Shown piece after piece: positions 57,264-64,000 of a stretch of DNA of 64,000 bases. Within the stretch, counting starts at the first letter, position 1. The number at the start of each line of letters is the position of its first letter. The translations under genes were made by a program, and so were the position numbers. Origin of the DNA: Massilia sp. Se16.2.3 (GTDB lineage: Bacteria > Pseudomonadota > Gammaproteobacteria > Burkholderiales > Burkholderiaceae_D); assembly GCF_014171595.1 (NCBI RefSeq), contig NZ_CP050451.1, positions 992,001 to 1,056,000 of the forward strand, written 5' to 3'. A model generated the notes under the pieces. The model was given only the letters and a program-made list of their open reading frames with translations, searched no databases and was not told where the DNA came from.

Positions 57264-58019
57264 ATGAAAGCCGTTGCTCCAGGTACCGTTATTTTCCACC
57301 GACATCGCGGGTATGGCGTGATCACCCACGTCAACCTGCTGACCGGCTGGATCTCCGCACGCTTCGGCAACGAAGCGCGTGCGCTCGATTTGAACCTGTC
57401 GACCGATGAAGTCCAGCACGCCGACGGCGAAGCGATCCTGTTCCGCCGTACGCCGCCGGACCGCATGCCCCATGCGCGCCTGATGGCTGTCGTGCGCGAA
57501 CTGCACAAGGCTGGCTACCAGAAGCTGTACCTGTATTCCTGGCCCAAACCGTCGGGCCTGCACTGGCGCTGGCATCTGTTTACCGGGCAGCGCAACTGGA
57601 TGCAGCGTTCCTGGCGCGAAGGCTGGTACGGTTCCGGCGCCGAATACAACAATAACCCGGTGATGGGCTGGGGCGATTTGCCCGGCGCCAGCACCGATGA
57701 ACTGATCCATGCACTGGCGAAGTTCGACCCGCAGGGTCTGGCCCAGGCCCTGGGCCGCGACGAAGACCACACTGCCTGGTTTGCCGATGTTTGCGAGCAA
57801 CTGCTGCCGGGCTACATGTATAGCCTGAACATGGAAAGGCCACCTGGTGGCGGCCTGATCGAGGCGCCACCGGTGCCGGTGGTGCCGGTACGCGCCGGCG
57901 TGAAGCCGTATGCCGGTCCCGCCATCGGTTGGCCGCCAGGCTGGGCGGGGCTGTGGACGGGTACCCACGTGATGCCGGCGCGGCGCATCAACCTGACGGG
58001 CGAGCCGGAGCTGCGCTGA
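57264..58019 (+). CDS. Conserved-looking protein of unknown function
   Basis: 251 residues, soluble. N-terminal MKAVAPGTVIFHRHRGYGVI resembles the small beta-barrel 'GTVVxHxxxGxGxV' start of CarD- or DUF3553-like domains, with NLLTGWISARFGNEARALDL continuing the barrel. The middle is Trp-rich (YSWPKPSGLHWRWHLFTGQR, RSWREGWYGSGAEYN), which suggests ligand or polymer contact, and the end is Pro/Val-rich (EAPPVPVVPVRAGVKPYAGP). I cannot name it. It is monocistronic, divergent from the asparaginase-like gene, and ends at repeat R7. Confidence 0.65.
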   Translation: MKAVAPGTVIFHRHRGYGVITHVNLLTGWISARFGNEARALDLNLSTDEVQHADGEAILFRRTPPDRMPHARLMAVVRELHKAGYQKLYLYSWPKPSGLHWRWHLFTGQRNWMQRSWREGWYGSGAEYNNNPVMGWGDLPGASTDELIHALAKFDPQGLAQALGRDEDHTAWFADVCEQLLPGYMYSLNMERPPGGGLIEAPPVPVVPVRAGVKPYAGPAIGWPPGWAGLWTGTHVMPARRINLTGEPELR

Positions 58020-58021
58020 AC

Positions 58022-58164
58022 CGTAGGGTAGGCGGGGAGAACAGTCCAGCGGACTGTTCTCCCCGCCTACGCGTTCAACGCGAGTTGATCGGGCAGCGAC
58101 CCATTTGATTACCGGCTCTGCAAACGCCCGTTGAACGCGTGGGCAGAATCTGCCCACCCTACGT
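58022..58164. repeat. Paired-hairpin intergenic repeat, family 1, copy R7
   Basis: Forward unit (58022-58071): GTAGGGT flank, then a perfect 19-base stem (58029-58047 / 58051-58069) with loop AGC, then ACGCG. Reverse unit (58135-58164): ACGCG TGGGCAGA/TCTGCCCA ACCCTACG. The inner ends GCGTTCAACG (58071) and CGTTGAACGC (58129) are also inverted. The two units have completely different stems in the same flanks. It lies between two convergent genes and touches both ends. Confidence 0.78.
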
Positions 58165-58165
58165 C

Positions 58166-59152
58166 CTACCTCAACGCCTCGGGATTCAATATGTTGCTTG
58201 GTTCGCCCGCGGCAAAATTCACGATATTCTCGAACGCCGCCCTGAAATACATCTCGTAACTATCCTGCTCGACATAACCCAGGTGCGGCGTGGCCAGTAC
58301 GGTCGGGATGCGCAGGATGGGCGCATCCGCGGCCAGCGGCTCGTTGGCGAACACGTCCACCGCCGCGCTGCCGGGTATGCCGCGATGTAAGGCTTCCTCG
58401 AGCGCGCCCTCTTCCACCAGTTCCGCCCGGCTCGTGTTGACGAACAGCGCGTCCGGCTTCATGCGCGCCAGGTCGGCCGCCGTGACGAGGCCGCGGGTGG
58501 CTTCCGCCAGCCGCAGGTGCAGCGTCAACACGTCGGCCTCGGCGAAGAATGCTTCCCGTGATGCAGCCGCCTCGAAACCATCGGCCACCGCCGCCTGACG
58601 GCTTGCTTCGCTTCCCCACACCAGCACGCGCATGCCGAAGGCCTTGCCATACCCGGCTACCAGGCGCCCGATCTTGCCGTAGCTCCAGATCGCGAGCGTG
58701 CGTCCCTTGAGCACCCGTCCCAGGCCGTTCAGCGCGGCATTGAAGGAGGCGCTCTGCCAGGTGCCTTCCTTCAGGTTATTCGCATAAGGCACGATCTTGC
58801 GGCTGGCTGCCATGATCAGCGCCCAGGTGAGCTCGGCCGGGGCCGTTGGCGAGCCGACGCCTTCGGCAATGGCGATGCCACGCGCCGTCGCGGTGGCCAC
58901 ATCCACATGCCCGCTGACCTTGCCGGTCTGCGAAATCAGCCTCAGGTTCGGCAATTTGTTCAGCAGCGCGGCCGGGAAGGCAGTGCGCTCGCGGATCAGC
59001 ACCAGGGCATCGAACGGTGCCAGGCGGATGGCCAGCTGGCCGAGGCCGCGCGTCGAATTGTTGAACACCTTGACCTCGTGGCCGTCCAATATTTTGTAAC
59101 AGTCGAGACCGGGCACAGCGTTCTGGTAGTCGTCAAGAATGGCTATTTTCAT
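58166..59152 (-). CDS. D-2-hydroxyacid dehydrogenase family protein
   Basis: 328 residues. MKIAILDDYQNAVPGLDCYK is the opening of a common subgroup of D-isomer-specific 2-hydroxyacid dehydrogenases. Nucleotide-binding region TLAIWSYGKIGRLVAGYGKA, where the usual GxGxxG is SYGKIG. The catalytic triad is present: Arg in VNTSRAELVEE, Glu in DVFANEPLA and His in LATPHLGYVEQ. It reduces or oxidises a 2-hydroxy/2-oxo acid with NAD(H); the substrate is unknown. It ends at repeat R7. Confidence 0.88.
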   Translation of the reverse strand: MKIAILDDYQNAVPGLDCYKILDGHEVKVFNNSTRGLGQLAIRLAPFDALVLIRERTAFPAALLNKLPNLRLISQTGKVSGHVDVATATARGIAIAEGVGSPTAPAELTWALIMAASRKIVPYANNLKEGTWQSASFNAALNGLGRVLKGRTLAIWSYGKIGRLVAGYGKAFGMRVLVWGSEASRQAAVADGFEAAASREAFFAEADVLTLHLRLAEATRGLVTAADLARMKPDALFVNTSRAELVEEGALEEALHRGIPGSAAVDVFANEPLAADAPILRIPTVLATPHLGYVEQDSYEMYFRAAFENIVNFAAGEPSNILNPEALR

Positions 59153-59266
59153 GGAAATTGAGCGAAGTTATGGATGAGCGCGTAAAGGAATAACGGGTTC
59201 GCGCGGAATCGAAGTAGCCCACTACAAAAGTCAACTATATTTCCTACATTTTTCGATCGGAACAGC

Positions 59267-59294
59267 TTGAATCGCCGTTTTACAGGTGTACAAT
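59267..59294 (+). promoter_or_regulatory. Candidate sigma-70 promoter of pckG
   Basis: TTGAAT (59267-59272) and TACAAT (59289-59294) separated by 16 bases, about 200 bases upstream of pckG. The long untranslated leader (59295-59501) has no recognised riboswitch. A TTGACA further on (near 59315) has no -10 at a usable distance. Nothing else stands out in the 59153-59501 gap. Confidence 0.5.
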
Positions 59295-59501
59295 CGGCCG
59301 AATCTTAAGGGTTTGACACCATCAAAGTGTATATCAACCCCCGCTGTATCGTTCCACCCAGCCTCGCCCGCGAGGCCATCGACATGACCGCCGTACCGCC
59401 GCTTCCGCTGGCGAACCTGGGATGCCGTAGCCATCCCCGCAGACGACGATCCTGCCGTGCCGGGACAAGAAAGAATTCTTAATTGGCATTGGAGGTACCA
59501 C

Positions 59502-61370
59502 ATGAACCAGCCCGTGATGGGCGGCGTCGCCGCACTGAACGCCCCTGCTTACATCAAACACCAGAAGCTCCTCAATTGGGTCGCGGAAATCGCCACCCTG
59601 ACGAAGCCTGACGCCATCTACTGGTGCGACGGCTCCGAGGAAGAGTACGACCGCCTGTGCGCACAGATGGTCGAAGCCGGTACGATGAAGCGCCTGAACC
59701 CGGCAAAACGCCCGAATTCCTACCTGGCGCATTCCGATCCGTCGGATGTGGCACGTGTCGAAGACCGTACCTATATTTGCTCGGCAACGAAGGAGCAGGC
59801 TGGCCCGACCAACAACTGGATGGACCCGGCCGAAATGCGCACCACCCTGAACGGCCTGTTCGACGGCTGCATGGCTGGCCGCACGCTGTACGTCGTGCCG
59901 TTCTCGATGGGCCCGCTCGGTTCGCCGATCGCCCACATCGGCGTCGAACTGTCCGATTCGCCCTATGTCGCGGTGAACATGCGCATCATGACGCGCATGG
60001 GCAAGGCCGTGTACGACGTGCTGGGCGAAAGCGGCGAGTTCGTGCCCTGCGTGCACACCGTCGGCATGCCGCTGTCTGCCGGCCAGCAAGACGTGCCATG
60101 GCCATGCAACAGCACCAAGTACATTGTCCACTATCCGGAAACCCGCGAAATCTGGTCCTTCGGCTCGGGCTACGGCGGCAATGCGCTGCTCGGTAAAAAA
60201 TGCTTCGCGCTGCGCATCGCCTCGAACATGGGCTACCAGGAAGCGCAAGCCGGCGGCACCGGCTGGCTGGCCGAACACATGCTGATCCTGGGCGTGGAAT
60301 CGCCGCAAGGCGAGAAGAAATACGTCGCCGCCGCCTTCCCTTCGGCCTGCGGCAAGACCAACTTCGCCATGCTGATCCCACCGAACTCGTTCAATGGCTG
60401 GAAAGTCACCACCATCGGCGACGACATCGCCTGGATCAAGCCGGGCGCCGACGGCAAGCTGTACGCGATCAATCCGGAAGCCGGCTACTTTGGCGTGGCC
60501 CCGGGCACCAATGACAAGACCAACTCGAACTGCATGCTGTCGCTGCGCGAGAACGTCATCTTCACCAACGTCGCGCTGACCGATGATGGCGACGTCTGGT
60601 GGGAAGGCATGACCAAGGAAGCGCCAGCCCACCTGATCGACTGGCAGGGCAAGGACTGGACCCCGGCCTCGGGCACCAAGGCTGCCCACCCGAACGCGCG
60701 CTTCACCGTCGCCGCGACGCAGAACCCGGTGATCGATCCGGCCTGGGACGATCCGGCCGGCGTGCCGATCTCGGCCTTCATCTTCGGCGGCCGCCGTTCC
60801 ACCACCGTGCCGCTGGTGACCGAAGCGCGCGACTGGGTCGAAGGCGTCTACATGGCAGCAACCATGGGCTCCGAGACCACCGCCGCTGCTGCTGGCCAGA
60901 TGGGTGTCGTGCGCCGCGATCCGCTCGCGATGCTGCCGTTCATCGGCTACAACATGAGCGATTATTTCCAGCACTGGCTCGATCTCGGACGGAAAGTCGC
61001 GGAGAAGAACCCGGCCGCGCTGCCGAAGATCTTCTGCGTCAACTGGTTCCGTACCGACGAGTCCGGCAACTTCGTGTGGCCGGGCTATGGCGAGAACATG
61101 CGCGTACTGAAGTGGATCCTCGACCGTGCCCAGGGCCAGGCCGAAGGCGGCACCCAGCACCTGTTCGGCACCTCGCCGAACTATGGCGACCTGAACTGGG
61201 ACGGCGTCGACTTCACCCAGGAGCAGTTCAACCAGATCACCTCGATCGACAGGGACGCCTGGCGCGAAGAGCTGAAACTGCACACCGAACTGTTCGAGAA
61301 GCTGGCTTACCACCTGCCGCAAGAGCTGGTGGCGACCAAGCAGAAGCTGGAACAGCAGCTGGCGCAATAA
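59502..61370 (+). CDS. pckG: Phosphoenolpyruvate carboxykinase (GTP)
   Basis: 622 residues; ATG at 59502 follows GGAGG at a good distance. It converts oxaloacetate plus GTP to phosphoenolpyruvate plus CO2, the entry step of gluconeogenesis. Seen: [40 protein letters not shown], the P-loop [16 protein letters not shown] with the reactive Cys near 283, and WRTDE-type [15 protein letters not shown] binding. All are GTP-type (animal/actinobacterial/proteobacterial), not ATP-type. A single-gene transcript with a clear terminator. Confidence 0.96.
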   Translation: MNQPVMGGVAALNAPAYIKHQKLLNWVAEIATLTKPDAIYWCDGSEEEYDRLCAQMVEAGTMKRLNPAKRPNSYLAHSDPSDVARVEDRTYICSATKEQAGPTNNWMDPAEMRTTLNGLFDGCMAGRTLYVVPFSMGPLGSPIAHIGVELSDSPYVAVNMRIMTRMGKAVYDVLGESGEFVPCVHTVGMPLSAGQQDVPWPCNSTKYIVHYPETREIWSFGSGYGGNALLGKKCFALRIASNMGYQEAQAGGTGWLAEHMLILGVESPQGEKKYVAAAFPSACGKTNFAMLIPPNSFNGWKVTTIGDDIAWIKPGADGKLYAINPEAGYFGVAPGTNDKTNSNCMLSLRENVIFTNVALTDDGDVWWEGMTKEAPAHLIDWQGKDWTPASGTKAAHPNARFTVAATQNPVIDPAWDDPAGVPISAFIFGGRRSTTVPLVTEARDWVEGVYMAATMGSETTAAAAGQMGVVRRDPLAMLPFIGYNMSDYFQHWLDLGRKVAEKNPAALPKIFCVNWFRTDESGNFVWPGYGENMRVLKWILDRAQGQAEGGTQHLFGTSPNYGDLNWDGVDFTQEQFNQITSIDRDAWREELKLHTELFEKLAYHLPQELVATKQKLEQQLAQ

Positions 61371-61409
61371 AATTTCTGAGGAGGGCGGCCGTGTCATGCG
61401 GCCGCACAT

Positions 61410-61445
61410 AAAAAAGGCAGTGCCATATGGCGCTGCCTTTTTTTA
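61410..61445 (+). terminator. Rho-independent terminator of pckG
   Basis: Stem GGCAGTGCC (61416-61424) / GGCGCTGCC (61429-61437) with loop ATAT and one G-T pair, A-run before, seven Ts after. It lies about 45 bases past the stop, after a smaller GCGGCCG/CGGCCGC palindrome. Confidence 0.9.
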
Positions 61446-61648
61446 TGGGCGGGCGCCGGCATGGCCGCAGGGACATCCTTGCGCGTTTTTCATGCAAGGT
61501 GGATGGATCGAGACATTTTTCCAAATTCATGTTGAGCCTGCAACAGAACATGCATTACATTTGGAAATAGTTAAAAGAATTGCACGAAAGCACTGCGAAC
61601 AGAGACACGTCGAGAACAATCCTGCGCCACCACCTGAGGGAGCAATGC

Positions 61649-64000
61649 ATGAGCAAGCAACAATCGAATACCTTGCGGCCAACCATCCTGGCCTCGAGCA
61701 TTGTCGCCGCACTGGTTTTGTTGGCGAACCAGGCGGTTGCACAGACGGAGACGACAGGGCAGGCCGCGCCGGCGGAACCGAAAATACAGCGGGTGCTGGT
61801 CACGGGCTCCTCGATCAAGCGGCTCGACAGCGAAGCGGCGCTGCCGGTGGAAGTGATTTCGCGCGAAACCATCGACAAGATGGGCGTCACCACCGCGGCC
61901 GAACTGGTGCGCAACATCAGCGCCAACACGGCGCCCCTGACGGACGGTCCCAGCATTTCGGACAGCACCTCGGGCCAGCGCGGCATGAACAGCGCCAACA
62001 TGCGCGGCCTGGGCGTGTCGTCGACACTGGTACTGCTCAACGGCCGCCGCCTGGCCAACTTCGCCTCCCCCGGCGACAATGCCGGCGTCGACCTGAACAA
62101 CATCCCCGCCGGGGCGATCCAGCGTGTCGAGGTATTGAAGGACGGCGCCTCGGCGATCTACGGCACCGACGCCATCGGCGGCGTGATCAATTTCATCACC
62201 CGCAAGGACTATACGGGCATCGACCTGGCCGCCTCCGCCGCGGGCACCCAGCATGGCGGCGCCGGCAAACGCACCGCCAGCCTCAGCGCCGGCTTCGGCG
62301 ACCTCACGACCGATCGTTTTAACGTGTTCGGCGTGCTCGACTTCCAGCAGCTCGACCGCCTGCGTTCGCGCCAGCGCAGCTTCATCGCTGAGCGTGCCCT
62401 GGCCACCACGCTGCCGGCGCAAATGTCGAGCAATACCTTCCCGGTCAACGTCGATATCTCGAGCGCCCAGCGCGCCGCGCTGATAGCCGCGGGCCTGCTG
62501 CCGGCGGGCAGCACGGTCAGCCGGATCAACCCGAGCGCACCTGGATGCAATCCGCCCGCCACCGTGTATGCCGAGAAGGGACCAGGCGGGGCGGCGGGCT
62601 GCAGCTACGACTACATGGAAGACACCGAGATCTATCCGGACTCGCGCAAGATCGGTTTCATCGGCCGCGCGACTTACCAGCTCGACGCCAACAACCAGCT
62701 CTTCGCCGAGCTGGTGCAGACCGAAGCGAAGAGCAAGTACGTGCTGTCGCCGAACCCGGTCCGCATCCGCAACCTGCCGGTGAGTATCCTGCCCGAGGCC
62801 TATCGCCGTGCGTTGACGGGCCCAGGCCTGCCCGACACCTTCAGCGGCATCCGCTACCGCATGCAGGAAGCCGGCAACCGCAGCAACGAGGTCAGCAGCG
62901 AAGGCCAGCGCCTCGTGCTCGGTGCCAGCGGCAACCTGGCCGGCTGGGACTACGACCTGGCGCTGGCGCGCGCCGAAAACCGCAGCACCGACAAGTATGT
63001 CGATGGCTACGTGCTGTTCGACCAGTTTGACGCCGCCGTGCGCAACGGCACGATCAACCCCTTCGCACCCTCGTCCCAGGCGGGCATCGACCTGATCAAC
63101 AGCATCAAGATCAACGACGAAGCGCGCAAGGCGAAAGGCATCTCGACCTCGATCGACGGCAAGATGTCGCGTGCGCTGGCCACGCTGCCCGGCGGCGAGC
63201 TGGCCATCGCCATCGGCGGCGAATTCCGGCGCGAGCACCAACTCTTCACGCCATCAAGCCTGCTGCAGTCGAACAACATCGCCGGCGACCGCGACAGCAC
63301 GGTGCCGGCCGGCGAGCTGCTCGAAGTCGAGACGGCGGACAACAGGCGCCGTGTGGGCTCGGTCTTCACCGAACTGAATGCGCCCTTCACGAAGGAACTG
63401 GAAATGCAGTTCGCGCTGCGCCATGACCGCTACAGCGAAGTGGGCGGCACCACCAATCCGAAGATCGGCCTGCGCTGGCAGCCGAACGCGGACCCTGCTG
63501 CTGCGCGCCTCGGCCGGCACGGGTTTTCGCGCGCCGTCGCTGTCCGACCTGAAGCGTCCGACCATCTTCGGCACCTCGGCCGGCATCCTGACCGACCCGC
63601 AATGCGTGGCGCAGGAAGGCAGCATCGATACCTGCACCGATCAGTGGAACGTCGAGCGCCGCTCGAACCCGGATTTGAAGCCGGAGAAATCGCGCCAGTT
63701 CACGCTTGGCACCGTGGTCGAACTGAACAAGCGCAGCAACTTCTCGATCGACTACTGGAACATCGAAAAGCGCGACGTCATCAGCACCCTGGGCGAACAG
63801 GTCATCATCGAGAACCCGGCCGCCTACAACGGCAAGTACATCGAACGCGACGAGGACGGCTTCATCTCGAACATCCTCCTGATGAAGGAAAACCAGGGCC
63901 GCCTGAAGACCTCGGGCATCGACCTGGCCGCCGACTGGCGCAGCGAGCGCGGACCCTGGGGACGCTTTGGCCTGAGCCTGTCGGGCACCCGCATCCTGCG
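61649..64000 (+). CDS. TonB-dependent receptor, 3' end beyond the window, one frameshift
   Basis: At least 780 codons. ATG at 61649 has GAGGGAG six bases upstream; the overlapping ATG at 61645 is in another frame. Signal peptide MSKQQSNTLRPTILASSIVA to AVAQ. Plug: VLVTGSSIKRLDSEAALPVE, SANMRGLGVSSTLVLLNGRR, VEVLKDGASAIYGTDAIGGV. The barrel continues to about 63487, where an extra base in GCGG shifts the frame; the following TLLLRASAGTGFRAPSLSDL and later NPDLKPEKSRQFTLG are typical barrel motifs in the new frame and remain open to the window end. The 'GSSIKR' plug type differs from the receptor at 1961. Substrate unknown. Confidence 0.87.
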   Translation, partial: MSKQQSNTLRPTILASSIVAALVLLANQAVAQTETTGQAAPAEPKIQRVLVTGSSIKRLDSEAALPVEVISRETIDKMGVTTAAELVRNISANTAPLTDGPSISDSTSGQRGMNSANMRGLGVSSTLVLLNGRRLANFASPGDNAGVDLNNIPAGAIQRVEVLKDGASAIYGTDAIGGVINFITRKDYTGIDLAASAAGTQHGGAGKRTASLSAGFGDLTTDRFNVFGVLDFQQLDRLRSRQRSFIAERALATTLPAQMSSNTFPVNVDISSAQRAALIAAGLLPAGSTVSRINPSAPGCNPPATVYAEKGPGGAAGCSYDYMEDTEIYPDSRKIGFIGRATYQLDANNQLFAELVQTEAKSKYVLSPNPVRIRNLPVSILPEAYRRALTGPGLPDTFSGIRYRMQEAGNRSNEVSSEGQRLVLGASGNLAGWDYDLALARAENRSTDKYVDGYVLFDQFDAAVRNGTINPFAPSSQAGIDLINSIKINDEARKAKGISTSIDGKMSRALATLPGGELAIAIGGEFRREHQLFTPSSLLQSNNIAGDRDSTVPAGELLEVETADNRRRVGSVFTELNAPFTKELEMQFALRHDRYSEVGGTTNPKIGLRWQPNADPAAARLGRHGFSRAVAVRPEASDHLRHLGRHPDRPAMRGAGRQHRYLHRSVERRAPLEPGFEAGEIAPVHAWHRGRTEQAQQLLDRLLEHRKARRHQHPGRTGHHREPGRLQRQVHRTRRGRLHLEHPPDEGKPGPPEDLGHRPGRRLAQRARTLGTLWPEPVGHPHPA

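Noticed and set aside
59310..59345. TTGACA-type promoter near 59315 for pckG
   Set aside because: No acceptable -10 hexamer at 15-19 bases; the TTGAAT/TACAAT pair at 59267-59294 is better.

Overview
The window is a high-GC chromosome segment with the gene content of a betaproteobacterium. TatABC, HemE, PriA, Rep, SlyX, the VF530/DUF4404/YgiQ trio, RdgC, DinB and GTP-dependent PEP carboxykinase together suggest Burkholderiales, probably a Massilia-like member of the Oxalobacteraceae. That placement is inferred from protein resemblance; no rRNA gene is present. I see no prophage, insertion sequence, CRISPR array or secondary-metabolite cluster. The segment is a housekeeping and secretion/scavenging backbone punctuated by palindromic intergenic repeats.

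Layout. 1-1.4 kb: end of the tatABC operon. 1.5-4.3 kb: an orphan antitoxin-like gene and a TonB-dependent receptor. 4.4-19.9 kb: an unbroken run of minus-strand genes (DoxX-like, small membrane and secreted proteins, DUF2167, a secreted PHB-depolymerase-type esterase, a DUF885 peptidase-like protein, a very large SNF2 helicase translationally coupled to an S9 peptidase). 20.2-25.4 kb: hemE, an AT-rich gap with a cluster of DnaA-box-like 9-mers, priA, and a dihydrolipoamide-dehydrogenase-like flavoprotein. 25.6-30 kb: an AtaL-like protein, modAB, rep and slyX. 30-35 kb: GMC oxidoreductase, esterase, a DJ-1/PfpI protein and a GlxA/AraC-type regulator, all with damaged frames. 35-44.3 kb: two tandem M3 dipeptidases, VF530, DUF4404, YgiQ and a diguanylate cyclase. 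44.3-47.4 kb: a hybrid histidine kinase and tRNA-Asp/tRNA-Val. 47.6-52.5 kb: glycerate 2-kinase, an internally deleted TonB receptor, and a subtilisin-like protease. 52.6-59.2 kb: SOS-controlled dinB, rdgC, catalase, a short asparaginase-like protein, an unknown protein and a 2-hydroxyacid dehydrogenase. 59.3-64 kb: pckG and a third TonB receptor that runs off the end.

Three observations stand out. First, the hemE-priA gap is AT-rich, carries perfect and near-perfect DnaA boxes, and coincides with a switch of gene orientation from all-minus on its left to mostly plus on its right. It is a candidate replication origin, reminiscent of the hemE-linked origin of Caulobacter. Second, two different families of structured palindromic repeats occupy the gaps. 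One has a conserved core inside element-specific terminal arms; the other consists of paired hairpins whose stems change on both sides while the flanks stay constant. Third, many reading frames are broken, mostly by single-base changes in or next to C/G runs. This points to homopolymer errors in the assembly rather than to decay, except for the TonB receptor at 49-50 kb, which has lost large internal blocks.
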